DNA of 64,000 bases from Devosia sp. Root635 (GCF_001427605.1 NZ_LMGZ01000022.1:142530-206529); one strand, 5' to 3'. Counted from the stretch's first letter, positions 31,337-40,915 are shown. Program-made: numbers and translations. Notes: generated from the letters alone by a model not told the origin.

Positions 31337-31472
31337 GCACCTCTCCCTTGGGGGAGAGGTCGACTTGCGAAGCAAGGCGGGTGAGGGGCCTTCCCCACAC
31401 ACCTCACCCAGTAAAGGCCCCCTCACCCGGCGCTTTGCGCCGACCTCTCCCCCAAAGGGAGAGGTGAAGGAC
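31337..31472. repeat. Composite inverted repeat (REP/BIME-like)
   Basis: A 136-base element with mirrored ends: ACCTCTCCCTTGGGGGAGAGG on the left and a matching CCTCTCCCCCAAAGGGAGAGG on the right, with inner mirrored blocks GGTGAGGGGCC and GGCCCCCTCACC. It fills the gap after the SDR start and overlaps the last 16 codons of the acyltransferase gene. Confidence 0.75.
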
Positions 31473-32763
31473 GCGGCGTCACCTCGCGCCGCTCCATCTC
31501 TTCGAGCAGGGCCTCGACCTTCCCCACATTGGCCAGGTGCCGCGTTTCCATCGAGAAGTTCAGCGTCACATATTCGCGGCCGGGGCAGAAGGTGACGATA
31601 TTGGTGGCCGGGTGCCAGGCGCCGCAATAGATCGGTTCCACCATGCCATGGGTCATCGGCCCATAGGTGCGGTGCGGCGGCACCAGCGTCAGCACCACGT
31701 GGATGCCACCATTGAAGCGCCAGAAGCGCTTGCCGGGCAGGAAGGGCAGCGCGCGGTTGATGCCGCGCAAGGCCTTGAACATGGCATTCATCATCACCTG
31801 GAACCTGGTGATATCCTTCTGCTCGATAGCCGCCACGGTGTCGTCGACCGCCCGGACATAATCGACGAAATCCTCCAGCACGGCGAATTTGGCTTCCAGC
31901 GCCCGCACGCGGAAAAAGTCGTCATCCGCGTCGTTCCGCTTGGTATCGAGCATGGTATAGGCGGCGCCGATCACCTTCTTGCTCATCGCCTTGTCCTCAC
32001 CCTCGCCATTGAGAGCGTGGGTGACGAGCGCGAAAAGCAGCGAGCGCTGGCGCACGCCGAGCTTGTTGGCAAGCTGGCGCAGGCGGTGACGCTTGAGCGC
32101 CAGTGTCCTGAAGCCCCAGGGCTTTTCTGCCGGCGCCAGGATGTTGGCGATGGCGATATAGAGCATGGCGGTAAAGCCGCCACGCAGCACGCCATTGAAC
32201 CGGGAGCGCCAACCGACCTTGTTGGCGTGGTCGGACATGGTGCCGTGGCTGGCCGATTGCGAGCGCGTCAGCAGCGCCGAATCGGAGCCCTCCAACAGGG
32301 CATGGCTCGACCGCACTTGGATGACCGAGGCGCGGCCCTCGCCATCGGGGCCACCCCGACGCACCGCGGCCATGACGCGGAACAATGGCAGGTCGGGCGC
32401 ATCGAAAATGTCGGTCGACTTGCCGATCCACTTGTCGGGATAGCCGTCCAGGTCGTCGACCAGTTCGACTGAAGTAATTGCATCCAGGATATGCTTGGGA
32501 AACGGCTGGCCCGGCCTTGCGCCGATGAAGCCGTGGGTCAGCTGGGGCGCCAGCGCCACCATTTCGGCCACCAGGTTGCCCAGGCCATCGGCATCGAAGC
32601 TGGTGGTGGAAAAGGCGGTGAAGAAAACCGTGTCCTGGCCCTGGTAGAGAAACCACTGGAAATCGGTGAACAGGGCCTGCGGATTGCGGCTCACCGCCGC
32701 CTGCGCCAGGTCAAGCACTTCAGCGCGCTGGCCGGCAAAACTCGAAGACGAAAAACTCTTCAC
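31423..32763 (-). CDS. Wax-ester-synthase-like CoA-dependent acyltransferase
   Basis: A 446-residue protein of the WS/DGAT or condensation-domain superfamily. The catalytic HHxxxDG motif appears as SHALLEGSDS (a changed form with one His and Glu for Asp). Further segments are KVIGAAYTMLDTKRND and RTYGPMTHGMVEPI. I favour GTG 32763 because GAGGGG lies 8 bases upstream; ATG 32787 is possible but lies in a hairpin. The last 16 residues (PSPLPLGERSAQSAG) are encoded by the palindromic repeat, so the natural C-terminus was probably shorter. Activity is uncertain. Confidence 0.7.
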   Translation of the reverse strand: MKSFSSSSFAGQRAEVLDLAQAAVSRNPQALFTDFQWFLYQGQDTVFFTAFSTTSFDADGLGNLVAEMVALAPQLTHGFIGARPGQPFPKHILDAITSVELVDDLDGYPDKWIGKSTDIFDAPDLPLFRVMAAVRRGGPDGEGRASVIQVRSSHALLEGSDSALLTRSQSASHGTMSDHANKVGWRSRFNGVLRGGFTAMLYIAIANILAPAEKPWGFRTLALKRHRLRQLANKLGVRQRSLLFALVTHALNGEGEDKAMSKKVIGAAYTMLDTKRNDADDDFFRVRALEAKFAVLEDFVDYVRAVDDTVAAIEQKDITRFQVMMNAMFKALRGINRALPFLPGKRFWRFNGGIHVVLTLVPPHRTYGPMTHGMVEPIYCGAWHPATNIVTFCPGREYVTLNFSMETRHLANVGKVEALLEEMERREVTPRPSPLPLGERSAQSAG

Positions 32764-33115
32764 TGAACTCACCCCTCGCGAGCCCATTCGGGCTTTTTTG
32801 TGATGGTAGTCTGAGAGTAGTCTTGCTTCAACACTACGCCGCAACGACTGTTAATTCGTGAAGATCGGCCCGGTCACGAAGCAGCGATGCACAGCAGATT
32901 CATCGCCCTCAGGCGCGATTGCCGCATTGGCAGGAGGCGCGCCACACTTTAGAATGACTCTCATGTTCACCGGTCGGCGCCTTGTGCCAGAGCGGTTTGG
33001 CAGGGCGCGGCGCGCGGCGAATTGACCTATGTCAATGCCGATTGCGCCACCCTAGTTATGGCTTGTTCGCCGGCGCGACACGACCCGCCGACGGCAGGAC
33101 ACAAAGGACGTTTCG
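32764..33115. other. Divergent gap between acyltransferase and hemA
   Basis: A 352-base gap with no gene. It holds a hairpin AGCCC-ATTC-GGGCT followed by TTTTTT on the plus strand (32781-32799), a terminator shape that would stop transcription running antisense out of the acyltransferase gene toward hemA. An FNR/FixK-type box lies at 33022-33035. Confidence 0.5.
33022..33035 (+). promoter_or_regulatory. FNR/FixK-type box upstream of hemA
   Basis: TTGACCTATGTCAA is a perfect TTGAC-N4-GTCAA dyad matching the FnrL/FixK consensus of Alphaproteobacteria. It is centred about 88 bases before the hemA ATG. hemA is a known target of these oxygen-responsive regulators in Rhodobacter and rhizobia. Confidence 0.75.
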
Positions 33116-34396
33116 ATGGACTATCGCGGCATATTCGAAGACGCAGTGGATACGCTGCGGTCGGAAAAGCGCTATCGGGTTTTCGCCGATATCGAGCGGG
33201 TGGCGGGCCAGTTCCCCCGCGCCGTCTACCGCGACGATGCCGACAATATGCGCGACATCACCATCTGGTGCTCCAACGACTACCTGGGCATGGGCCAGCA
33301 TCCCAAGGTGATATCAGCCATGCAGGACACCGCCGGCAGGCTCGGCGTCGGCTCGGGCGGCACCCGCAATATTTCGGGCACCAACCGTCCGCTGGTCGAG
33401 CTTGAGCGTTCGCTGGCCGACCTGCACCGAAAGGAAGGAGCCCTCGTTTTCACGTCGGGCTTCGTCTCCAACGAGGCGGCCATCGCCACCATTGCGCGGC
33501 TGCTGCCCGATTGCGTGATCTTCTCGGACCAGCTCAACCATGCCTCGATGATCCAGGGCGTGCGCCAGTCGGGCATGCAGAAGGTCATCTTCCGCCACAA
33601 TGACGTGGCCCATCTCCGCGACCTGTTGGCCGCGACCGACCGCAAGCGCCCCAAGCTCATCTGCTTTGAATCGGTCTATTCGATGGATGGCGACGTCGCC
33701 CCCATCAAGGAGATCTGCGACCTGGCCGAGGAATTCGGCGCGCTGACCTATATCGACGAAGTCCATGCCGTGGGCATGTATGGCGCGCGTGGCGGTGGCA
33801 TTGCCGAGCGCGACGGGCTGATGGACCGCATCGACGTCATCGAGGGTACGCTGGCCAAGGGCTTTGGCACGATGGGTGGCTATATCACCGCCAACAAGGC
33901 CATCATCGACGCCGTGCGCTCCTATGCGCCCGAATTCATCTTCACCACCTCGCTGCCCCCGGCTCTCTGCGCCGCGGCTCGCGCCTCGATCGAGCATCTC
34001 AAGGTTTCCGACCATGAGCGCCTGATGCACCAGCGCCAGGCGCGGCTGACCAAGGCGATCCTGGCCGATGCGGGCCTGCCGGTGATGGAGACCGAGACCC
34101 ATATCGTGCCGCTGATCGTGGGCGATGCGCGCGCCGTCAAGGCGGCCAGCGACATGCTGCTCGACAAGCACAATATCTATATCCAGCCCATCAACTACCC
34201 CACCGTGCCCAAGGGCACCGAGCGCCTGCGCATCACCCCGACGCCTTTGCATACCGACGAAATGATCTTCGCCCTGCGCCATGCGCTGGTCAGCGTCTGG
34301 ACCAGCCTCGAACTGCCGCGCGAGGCCGCCGATGCCAAGATCACGGCCAGCAAGCTGACCTCGGGCGACCTGACCCTGCCCACCATCGGGGGCTGA
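33116..34396 (+). CDS. hemA: 5-aminolevulinate synthase
   Basis: A 426-residue PLP enzyme that condenses glycine with succinyl-CoA, the first step of haem synthesis by the C4 (Shemin) route typical of Alphaproteobacteria. The PLP Lys248 is in [13 protein letters not shown], Asp214 in [18 protein letters not shown], and the glycine loop is [11 protein letters not shown]. Full length with an intact C-terminus. Oxygen control through the FNR-type box upstream is likely. Confidence 0.97.
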   Translation: MDYRGIFEDAVDTLRSEKRYRVFADIERVAGQFPRAVYRDDADNMRDITIWCSNDYLGMGQHPKVISAMQDTAGRLGVGSGGTRNISGTNRPLVELERSLADLHRKEGALVFTSGFVSNEAAIATIARLLPDCVIFSDQLNHASMIQGVRQSGMQKVIFRHNDVAHLRDLLAATDRKRPKLICFESVYSMDGDVAPIKEICDLAEEFGALTYIDEVHAVGMYGARGGGIAERDGLMDRIDVIEGTLAKGFGTMGGYITANKAIIDAVRSYAPEFIFTTSLPPALCAAARASIEHLKVSDHERLMHQRQARLTKAILADAGLPVMETETHIVPLIVGDARAVKAASDMLLDKHNIYIQPINYPTVPKGTERLRITPTPLHTDEMIFALRHALVSVWTSLELPREAADAKITASKLTSGDLTLPTIGG

Positions 34397-34465
34397 TCGC
34401 GCCCTAGCTGTCGGAACAGGTCAGGCTCGTCCGTCATTTGCCATGACAGCAGACGGAGTGTGACG

Positions 34466-34840
34466 ATGGCGGACGATCAATTCATCCTTGGCGGCACGGG
34501 CACGGACGTATTCTCCGGCATTCCCGTCAGCAATTTTCAGGCGTCCCTCGACTGGTACCAGCGCCTGTTCGGCACCAGGCCGGCTTTCTTTCCCAACGAA
34601 ACCGAGGCCGTCTGGGCCATCGGCGATCGTCGCTGGATTTACATCATCGTGGATGCGAAACGTGCCGGCGGCGCAATCCAGACCATCATGAGCGCCGACC
34701 TCGAAGGCATGATCGCGCAGATTTCCGGGCGCGGCCTCGACTTCGGCCAGGAGGAAATCCCCGGCGAAGGCGTGCGCAAGGTCATGTATTACGACCCCGA
34801 CGGCAACGAGATCGGTCTCGGCCGCATCCCTGCCGAGTAG
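34466..34840 (+). CDS. VOC-family (glyoxalase fold) protein
   Basis: A 124-residue protein from ATG 34466 (GGAG 7 bases upstream). Two beta-alpha-beta-beta-beta units are visible, starting GIPVSNFQASLDWYQRLFGT and ending YYDPDGNEIGLGRI with a metal-ligand Glu typical of the family. The substrate is unknown. It lies 8 bases before the next gene, so the two are co-transcribed. Confidence 0.8.
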   Translation: MADDQFILGGTGTDVFSGIPVSNFQASLDWYQRLFGTRPAFFPNETEAVWAIGDRRWIYIIVDAKRAGGAIQTIMSADLEGMIAQISGRGLDFGQEEIPGEGVRKVMYYDPDGNEIGLGRIPAE

Positions 34841-34848
34841 GACCCATC

Positions 34849-35310
34849 ATGGCACGTGCAATCGGCGCCAACGCCAGTATCGCCAATCCCCAGTTGAAAT
34901 TCTTCGAGCGGATCGTCGGAGAATGGCGCACCGTGGGAACCCATCCCGCAATGCCCGGCGTCACCCTGCGGGGCCGGGTTTCGTTCGCGTGGCAGGACGG
35001 TGGCGCATTTCTCATCTGGCGATCCGAGGTCGAGCACCCGCTGTTTCCCGACGGCATCGCCATCATCGGCAGCGACGCCGCCGCCGGCACCCTCTTCATC
35101 AGCTATTTCGACGAGCGCGGCGTCTCCCGCAAGTATGACGTCACGCTCCACGAGCACGGCTTTGCCATGCAGCGCCTGGACCCCAAATTCTCGCAGCGCA
35201 TGACCTTCAGCCTGGAGGCCGGCGACGCAAGAATGGTCAGCAAGGGCGAGATGTCGCGCGAGGGCGCCGCCTGGGAGCCCGACCTGTCACAGACCTTCGA
35301 GCGCTTGTAG
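34849..35310 (+). CDS. DUF1579-like beta-barrel protein
   Basis: A 153-residue protein starting MARAIGANASIANPQLKFFE. The segments IVGEWRTVGTHPAMPG, GAFLIWRSEVEH and SRKYDVTLHEHGF suggest a lipocalin-like barrel as in DUF1579/heme-binding-like families. It is coupled to the VOC gene. No catalytic residues can be named; function unknown. Confidence 0.65.
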   Translation: MARAIGANASIANPQLKFFERIVGEWRTVGTHPAMPGVTLRGRVSFAWQDGGAFLIWRSEVEHPLFPDGIAIIGSDAAAGTLFISYFDERGVSRKYDVTLHEHGFAMQRLDPKFSQRMTFSLEAGDARMVSKGEMSREGAAWEPDLSQTFERL

Positions 35311-35351
35311 GCGGGCGCGCCACTGCGACGTGAGCCCGGCGCCAAGCGTGG

Positions 35352-36047
35352 CTATCCGTTCAGCCCGACCGAAAAGCCCAGATTGGTCGGGGCCAGCGGG
35401 AATGGTCGCACCGACGTCACCGGACTATCGCCGTCGACCGGCTCGATCCGCAGGTTGCGGGCCCAGAGCCGGCCCTCGCCCACCAGCAGCAAACCATAGT
35501 GGATGCTCGCGGCCGCGTCGGGCACATCGAGCACGACTTCAGCCGCCTTCCAGTCCAGCGTGCCGTGCAAAGCCGCATCGTCGCCACGCTGCAGCATGTT
35601 GTCGAAGCGCAGGAAGCGCCCCGCTGCCGGGTCGACCCGCATCCAGATCGAGCCGCTGCCGGCCTCCTCGGTCCGCAGCTCCGCCGAAAACCGCAGCTTC
35701 AGCCCGCGAAAGCTGATGGCATCGATGGACTGCATGATGACACCGGTCTGGCCGCCCGGAATTTCCACATTGGGCTGCGATGCCACCAGAACGACACCAG
35801 GCTGGGCCGGATCGAGCCCGATCCGGTAATACTCGGGCGAGGGGTGGGACACGAACCAACCCTCCGGCAGCGGCAACAGCGGCAGACTGGCCGCTTCGAT
35901 GCGGGCCGCCAGCATGTTCCAGTTGGCAAGGCCGAATTGCCGGGCGACGAGTTCGAGACAGTCGCTATGCGACAGGGCGATGCCCCGTTGAGCCAGCCCC
36001 TGCCGCAGGGCCTTGGCCATGGTCTTGGCGTCGAGATAGGTCTGCAT
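35352..36047 (-). CDS. Protein with glyoxalase-related N-terminal domain
   Basis: A 231-residue protein from ATG 36047 (MQTYLDAKTMAKALRQGLAQ). Residues 3-50 match a short helical domain (GIALSHSDCLELVARQFGLANW) found at the N-terminus of glyoxalase-superfamily proteins (Glyoxalase_8 type). The remaining 170 residues are beta-rich (LKLRFSAELRTEEAGSGSIW) and unassigned, resembling a carbohydrate-binding-like barrel. Monocistronic. Confidence 0.6.
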   Translation of the reverse strand: MQTYLDAKTMAKALRQGLAQRGIALSHSDCLELVARQFGLANWNMLAARIEAASLPLLPLPEGWFVSHPSPEYYRIGLDPAQPGVVLVASQPNVEIPGGQTGVIMQSIDAISFRGLKLRFSAELRTEEAGSGSIWMRVDPAAGRFLRFDNMLQRGDDAALHGTLDWKAAEVVLDVPDAAASIHYGLLLVGEGRLWARNLRIEPVDGDSPVTSVRPFPLAPTNLGFSVGLNG

Positions 36048-36354
36048 GGTTCGTCCTCTGATCGGGCAAGATCGAAGGTCAGTGCTCGCATTGCCGACGG
36101 CTTGCCCAAAAAGGAAAAACCACCATTTCCGCAAGATGCATTCACCATCCCCAAACGGGCGCAAGCGGCCGGCTGCATCAACCAGGGGGAATGCTGGCAG
36201 GCGACCGTCGCACTGTCAACCTGGCGCACCGACACCAGAAAAACGGAGATTCCCGCTTTCGCCAGACTGACGCCATGGGATGACACGGTGGCCGCAGCGA
36301 ACCTTCATGGACGGCGCAACGCTCCACACACGCTCCTGACAGCCTGGGCGCCCC
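36048..36354. other. 307-base gap, nothing recognised
   Basis: The gap separates the glyoxalase-related gene from the FixJ-like regulator, both on the minus strand. No gene, strong hairpin or repeat family is seen. It must hold the promoter of the 36047 gene. Confidence 0.4.
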
Positions 36355-36990
36355 TCAACTCGTCAGCACGATCCGCATCAGGTCCGCCGTATTGCGCGCG
36401 CCCAGCTTCTCCATCACCCTGGCCCGATGAACCTCTATCGTGCGCGGGGAAATGCCCAGTTCGCGGCCGGCTTCCTTGTTGGATTGGCCATTGGTGATGA
36501 GTTGCAGCACTTCGCGCTCGCGCGGGGTGAGCTGGGAGAAGCCGCGCACTTCCACCGGGCGGCGCCCGCCCTGCATGGCGCCCAGATGCACGTCGCGGCG
36601 CAGGGCGTCGCGGATGACGGTCAGCAGGTGCTCGGTGTCGATCGGCTTGGAGATGACGTCGGATGCTCCCAGCTTCATGGCCGTCACCGCGGCCTCGACC
36701 TGGGGCACATCGGCCAGCATGAAGACGGGCGTACCGGTCCGCATGGCCTTGACCCGGCGCAGCAGGCCCAGCCCGCTTTCCTCCCCCATGCGCAGGTTGA
36801 GCACCACGATGTCGGGCCGCCGCCGTTCGAGGCCGACAATGAAATGGGCCGCCTCCAGCGAGAAGGTGGTCTGGAAGCCTTCGAGGCGGAACAATACGCT
36901 CAGCGCCTCGCAGGTCGCCGGATCGCCGTCCACGATATGGATCAACCGGTCCCGATTGAGAAAGGAGTGATAGTAGATCTGGTCGCTCAT
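36355..36990 (-). CDS. FixJ/LuxR-type response regulator with altered receiver
   Basis: A 211-residue regulator from ATG 36990 (MSDQIYYHSFLNRDRL). The receiver (residues 16-130) keeps the Lys115 region (VISKPID) and an acidic pocket (DGD), but the phosphoacceptor position reads VVLNLRMG, so Asn65 replaces Asp. The LuxR HTH (LTPREREVLQLITNGQSNKE, then SPRTIEVHRARVMEKL) is intact. With Asn it probably cannot be phosphorylated normally and may be constitutive or ligand-controlled. A hybrid kinase lies 0.9 kb away. Confidence 0.88.
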   Translation of the reverse strand: MSDQIYYHSFLNRDRLIHIVDGDPATCEALSVLFRLEGFQTTFSLEAAHFIVGLERRRPDIVVLNLRMGEESGLGLLRRVKAMRTGTPVFMLADVPQVEAAVTAMKLGASDVISKPIDTEHLLTVIRDALRRDVHLGAMQGGRRPVEVRGFSQLTPREREVLQLITNGQSNKEAGRELGISPRTIEVHRARVMEKLGARNTADLMRIVLTS

Positions 36991-37229
36991 ATTGCCCTCT
37001 GCCCTTGGCAAGTTTCGCTTCGACGCGACCATCCGGGCAGCAGGCTTCACCATCGCCGGCTTGCCTGTGGCAGCCTGCGACACCGGCCCCCCGTGTGAAT
37101 CGCAGCGGTAGTTTGCGCTAAGTGTTCGTGCCGTCCGACAAGGACAACACGTAGGATGAAGCACCTAGGTATTGGGTCTATTTGCCTATTATGGGTTTGT
37201 CAACGGACATTTTTCCTATTTCCGTGACA

Positions 37230-37254
37230 AGAAAAACCGGCCCCGCAGGACCGG
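37230..37254 (-). terminator. Intrinsic terminator of mscL
   Basis: On the minus strand CCGGTCC-TGCG-GGGCCGG (37254-37237, one G-U pair) is followed by TTTTTCTT. It lies 12 bases past the mscL stop. Confidence 0.8.
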
Positions 37255-37266
37255 CTGTGGTTTCGA

Positions 37267-37701
37267 TCAGCGCGGATTGGCGCGCAGCGCGTCGCGGATT
37301 TCGGTGAGCAGGACTTCTTCCTTGCTGGGTGCCGGCGTTTCGGCGACCGGCTCGGCTGCGGCCTTGCGCTTCATGCTGTTGATGCCCTTGACCACCAGGA
37401 ACAGCACGAAGGCGATGATGGTGAACTTGACCACGGCATTGATGAACAAGCCGATATTGAGGGTGGCAATGCCCGCATCCTTGGCCGCGGCCAAGGACGG
37501 CACCGGCACGTCGCCGGGATTGGACAGCACGATGAACAGATTGGAAAAATCGATGCCGCCGATGATGAGGCCGATGAGCGGCATGAAGATGTCGTCGACG
37601 ATGGAGGAGACGATGGCGCCGAAGGCGGCACCGATGATCACGCCGATGGCGAGATCGATCATGTTGCCCTTGATGGCGAAGTCACGGAATTCCTTGAACA
37701 T
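37267..37701 (-). CDS. mscL: Large-conductance mechanosensitive channel
   Basis: A 144-residue channel subunit from ATG 37701 ([20 protein letters not shown]). TM1 is the conserved [22 protein letters not shown]2 is near residues 75-95 ([20 protein letters not shown]), and a cytoplasmic helix ends the protein. It forms a pentamer that opens under hypo-osmotic stress. ATG 37701 is set by family length. Confidence 0.96.
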   Translation of the reverse strand: MFKEFRDFAIKGNMIDLAIGVIIGAAFGAIVSSIVDDIFMPLIGLIIGGIDFSNLFIVLSNPGDVPVPSLAAAKDAGIATLNIGLFINAVVKFTIIAFVLFLVVKGINSMKRKAAAEPVAETPAPSKEEVLLTEIRDALRANPR

Positions 37702-37871
37702 GGCTCTAACCCTCTGTGGTGACCCGCCCTTCCTAGACGGCCGCGCGATTGGCGGTGAACGAGGATTCATGAACCGGCGGGGAAAAGCAATGGGGCCAGA
37801 GTAGGTCTTGCGCAGGGTTGGCGGCCGACCGATAGTCCCCACGCGCCGGAGAACCCAGGACCGCAAGCCCG

Positions 37872-39494
37872 ATGGCCGCCCACAAACACATCGCCGACAC
37901 CAGCCTGAGGCAGGCGCTCGACCACATTCCGCAGGGCATCGCCGTGTTCGATGCCGGCCTGCATCTGGTGACGTCGAACAGCCGCTACAATATGCTGCTG
38001 GCGCTGCCGACCGCCCTGATCAAGCCGGGCACGCCGCTGTTCGATATCGCGCTTTTCCTGGGCGACCGCGGCGATTTCGGATCCGGCGACGCGGCGCGGC
38101 TGGCCATCGAGCGCATCAACCTGCTCACCGCTTCGCCGACCACGGTCACTCAGCGGCTGGGCAATGCCGGGCAGGTGCTGGAATTTCATTCGAGCCGGCT
38201 GCCAGATGGGGGCCTCGTCATCAGCTTTTCCGACGTGACGGCGCGGGTGCGGGCCGAAAGCGAGCTCGAAGGCATGAACCAGTCGCTGGAAGAGCGCGTG
38301 GACGAGCGTACCGCCGCGCTGACCAGGGTCAATTCCGAACTCGAAAGCGCCCGCGCCAAGGCCGATGCCGCCAACCACGACAAGACGCGGTTTCTCGCCG
38401 CCGCCAGCCATGACCTGCTGCAGCCGCTCAATGCCGCCCGCCTCTATACCTCGACGCTGATCGAGCGCGCCAAATCGACCGGACTGGCCGACCTGGCCAA
38501 TTCCATCGAGGCTTCGCTGACCGCCGTCGAGGACATCATGGGCGCCCTGCTCGATATCTCGCGCATCGACAGCGGCGCGCTCAAGCCGGCGCCCGCGCCG
38601 GTGGCAGGGCGCGACCTGCTCAAGAAGATCGAGGTGGAATTCGGTCCCCTGGCGCGCGAGCGCAGTATCTCGCTGCGCATCGTGGATAGCGACGCCACCG
38701 TGATGGTCGACCGCATGCTGGTGGGCCGCATCGTGCAGAATCTGGTCTCCAATGCCATCAAGTATACCCAGCCCGGCGGCAAGGTGCTGGTGGGTCTGCG
38801 CCGCCGCGGCAATCGCATGCGGCTCGACGTGATCGATACCGGCATCGGCTTCAACCGCGACCAGCACCGGCTGCTATTCGCCGAATTTTCCCGGCTGGAA
38901 CGCGGCGCCCGCATGGCGCAGGGGCTGGGGCTGGGCCTCTCCATCGTGCAGCGCCTGGTGACGGCGCTGGGCCTCACGCTCGAACTCGACAGCATGGAAG
39001 CCCGCGGCTCGCGCTTCTCGCTGTTCCTGCCGGCCACCCGCACCATCCGCGCCACGCCCGAAGCCAGTGTTGCGCCGACCGAAACCAGCTTCGGCACCCT
39101 CGGCCTCAAGGTGCTGTGCGTCGACAATGAACGGGCCATTATCGAGGCCATGGAGGGATTGTTGCGCCATTGGGGCTGCGACGTGCGCTCCGCCCTGTCC
39201 CTCAAGCAGATCGACCGCGAACGCCTGCTCGAAGGCTGGTATCCCGACCTGGTGCTGATGGATTACCACCTCGACCAGACCTCCGGCCTCGATGCCATCG
39301 AGTGGCTGCGGCACAATCTGGGCGGCCACCTGCCGGCGGCTTTGGTCACCGCCGACCGCAGCCCGGCCGTGCGCGCTTTGGCCGAGGAACGCGGCATCGC
39401 CGTCGTCACCAAGCCGGTCAAGCCCGCCGCCCTCCGCGCCGCCATCAGCGGCCTCGCCAACCAGAGCCGGAGCCCAGCCAAGCGCGTGGGGTAG
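37872..39494 (+). CDS. Hybrid sensor histidine kinase (PAS-HisKA-HATPase-REC)
   Basis: A 540-residue soluble kinase. An N-terminal PAS-7 domain ([20 protein letters not shown]) is followed by a coiled linker, HisKA with His180 ([17 protein letters not shown]), HATPase with the N box [10 protein letters not shown] and G boxes DTGIGF and GLGLGLSIV, and a C-terminal receiver with Asp464 ([13 protein letters not shown]). There is no membrane helix, so it senses a cytoplasmic signal. It is divergent from mscL. This class pairs with FixJ-like LuxR regulators, and one lies at 36355-36990. Confidence 0.93.
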   Translation: MAAHKHIADTSLRQALDHIPQGIAVFDAGLHLVTSNSRYNMLLALPTALIKPGTPLFDIALFLGDRGDFGSGDAARLAIERINLLTASPTTVTQRLGNAGQVLEFHSSRLPDGGLVISFSDVTARVRAESELEGMNQSLEERVDERTAALTRVNSELESARAKADAANHDKTRFLAAASHDLLQPLNAARLYTSTLIERAKSTGLADLANSIEASLTAVEDIMGALLDISRIDSGALKPAPAPVAGRDLLKKIEVEFGPLARERSISLRIVDSDATVMVDRMLVGRIVQNLVSNAIKYTQPGGKVLVGLRRRGNRMRLDVIDTGIGFNRDQHRLLFAEFSRLERGARMAQGLGLGLSIVQRLVTALGLTLELDSMEARGSRFSLFLPATRTIRATPEASVAPTETSFGTLGLKVLCVDNERAIIEAMEGLLRHWGCDVRSALSLKQIDRERLLEGWYPDLVLMDYHLDQTSGLDAIEWLRHNLGGHLPAALVTADRSPAVRALAEERGIAVVTKPVKPAALRAAISGLANQSRSPAKRVG

Positions 39495-39839
39495 GTTCGA
39501 AAAGCTGGCACGTGTGACTCGCCCCCACCCCCTTGTGGGGAGGCGCTGAGGGTGGGGGGGGGTAACGGGAGGCCATGGTGTTCGAGATGACGCACAGGTG
39601 ACCGGCCCGCCGCCGCGAACAACCCCGCCCTGCGCCGCTCCAGCGCCCGCCAGTAAATCCCGCAGCGGGCCCACCCACCCGACCACCCCTCGCCCCTTGT
39701 GGGAGAGGGTGATTTTTGCGGCGTTCAGCCGGAAAAACCGAGTGAGGGGTCCTGCGCTCGCCCATGCTTCAATATCGGGCACTACGCGACCCGGAGGGGC
39801 ACTCCCTCAAGGAGAGAAGGAGATCGTGTAGCGGCTCCC
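39495..39839. repeat. 345-base gap filled with GC-rich palindromic repeats
   Basis: No gene is seen. Blocks such as CGCCCCCACCCCCTTGTGGG (39522 on), a mirrored GAGGGTGGGGG, CTCGCCCCTTGTGGGAGAGG near 39690 and GTGAGGGGTCC near 39742 form imperfect hairpins of the same general type as the other extragenic palindromes. The kinase gene on one side and the P-loop kinase on the other are convergent, so the region may also terminate both. Confidence 0.6.
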
Positions 39840-40511
39840 CTACCCCTCCACATCCATGGCAAACACCACATCCGCCCGATCCTGCGACAAACACACCAGA
39901 TCATAATTCGGCAAATCGTTCCGCTCGATATGCGCCCGGTTGCGGTCCTCGCTGAACAACCCCTCCTCACCATGCCGCTTCAGCAGCCGCGCCTTGACCA
40001 CCTCCCGCTTCACATCGATAAACACCGCATAATCCAGCAACGGCTTCACCCCCGCCCACGGCCCCTCGGTCAGCAACAGGTAATTACCCTCGACCACCAG
40101 CACCCGCACCTCAGGCTGCACGGTAAAGGCATCGTCCACCGTGTCCTCGATCTTGCGCGAATAGCCCGGCCCGCTGACCGCGTCTTTCGCCGTCTTCAGA
40201 TGGTGGAGAAAGCTGACGAAATCCGCCCCCTCGAAAGTATGCGGTGCGCCCTTGTAGTCCACCTGCCCCATGGCTTCGAGCTTGGCGTGCTTCATATGGA
40301 AGCCATCCATCGGCACCAGCGCGGCGCTGCCGGGATGAACGGCATCGAGCATGGTCACCAGCTCACCCGCCAGTGTCGATTTGCCTGACCCCGGCCCGCC
40401 GGCCAGCCCGATGGCGATGCGCCGCTGCGCCCGGCTTTCCAGCTCGAGAATATGCGGCACCAGCCGCGCCAGCGCCTGTTGCGGCGTGAGCTTCAGACGT
40501 TCGGGCGCCAT
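39840..40511 (-). CDS. P-loop nucleoside/sugar kinase (uridine kinase/FrcK-like)
   Basis: A 223-residue P-loop kinase from ATG 40511 (MAPERLKLTPQQALARLVPH), overlapping the upstream stop by one base. Walker A is GGPGSGKSTL, then PMDGFHMKHAKLEA carries the acceptor-binding segment, VVEGNYLLL is the core strand, and R-rich helix LLKRHGEEGL is the lid. Proteins like this (YggC/FrcK/pantothenate-kinase family) phosphorylate a nucleoside or sugar; the exact substrate is not clear. Confidence 0.85.
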   Translation of the reverse strand: MAPERLKLTPQQALARLVPHILELESRAQRRIAIGLAGGPGSGKSTLAGELVTMLDAVHPGSAALVPMDGFHMKHAKLEAMGQVDYKGAPHTFEGADFVSFLHHLKTAKDAVSGPGYSRKIEDTVDDAFTVQPEVRVLVVEGNYLLLTEGPWAGVKPLLDYAVFIDVKREVVKARLLKRHGEEGLFSEDRNRAHIERNDLPNYDLVCLSQDRADVVFAMDVEG

Positions 40512-40801
40512 CAACGCCCCTTGCCGAGGCGGATCAGCAGCCAGACCGGCACGACCAGCATGGCCCCGGTCAGGATATAGCCCCAGATATTGCGGAATAG
40601 CCCGAAGCCGTCGCGCAGGGTCTCGCGCAGCAGTTCCAGCGCGCCGCGGATGACGCCCTGCACATTGACGCCGAACACGCTCATGACAAAGCCAACCAGC
40701 AGCGACACGAAAGCCAGCTTGAGGATGACATTGATCGGGTGACCGCCAAAGAAGCGTTCGACGGGCGAACGCCGTGTTTCGGTCCCGTGTTGATCGGTCA
40801 T
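40511..40801 (-). CDS. DUF6460 membrane protein
   Basis: A 96-residue protein from ATG 40801 (MTDQHGTETRRSPVERFFGG). Two helices (residues about 32-50, LAFVSLLVGFVMSVFGV, and 72-92, YILTGAMLVVPVWLLIRLG) flank an amphipathic stretch. The RFFGG start and VPVWLLIRL end fit DUF6460 of Rhizobiales. Function unknown. Coupled to the kinase gene. Confidence 0.75.
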   Translation of the reverse strand: MTDQHGTETRRSPVERFFGGHPINVILKLAFVSLLVGFVMSVFGVNVQGVIRGALELLRETLRDGFGLFRNIWGYILTGAMLVVPVWLLIRLGKGR

Positions 40802-40915
40802 GCAGGCCTCCTGTTGTGGTCCTGAGGGATCATATAGGCTGGAATGTGATTTGCAGAAGGTGTGACTTGCCAGTTTCCTGCCTCTCCTTTTCCCGCGCGG
40901 AAGCTGCCGTGACTG

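Noticed and set aside
32779..32799. Riboswitch or attenuator for the acyltransferase gene
   Set aside because: The T-run follows the hairpin only on the plus strand, opposite to the gene, so it cannot attenuate it; it is recorded only as an antisense terminator shape.
36355..37164. Longer start for the FixJ-like regulator
   Set aside because: The extra 58 residues are Arg/Cys-rich and unlike any receiver; MSDQIYYHSF gives a family-length protein.
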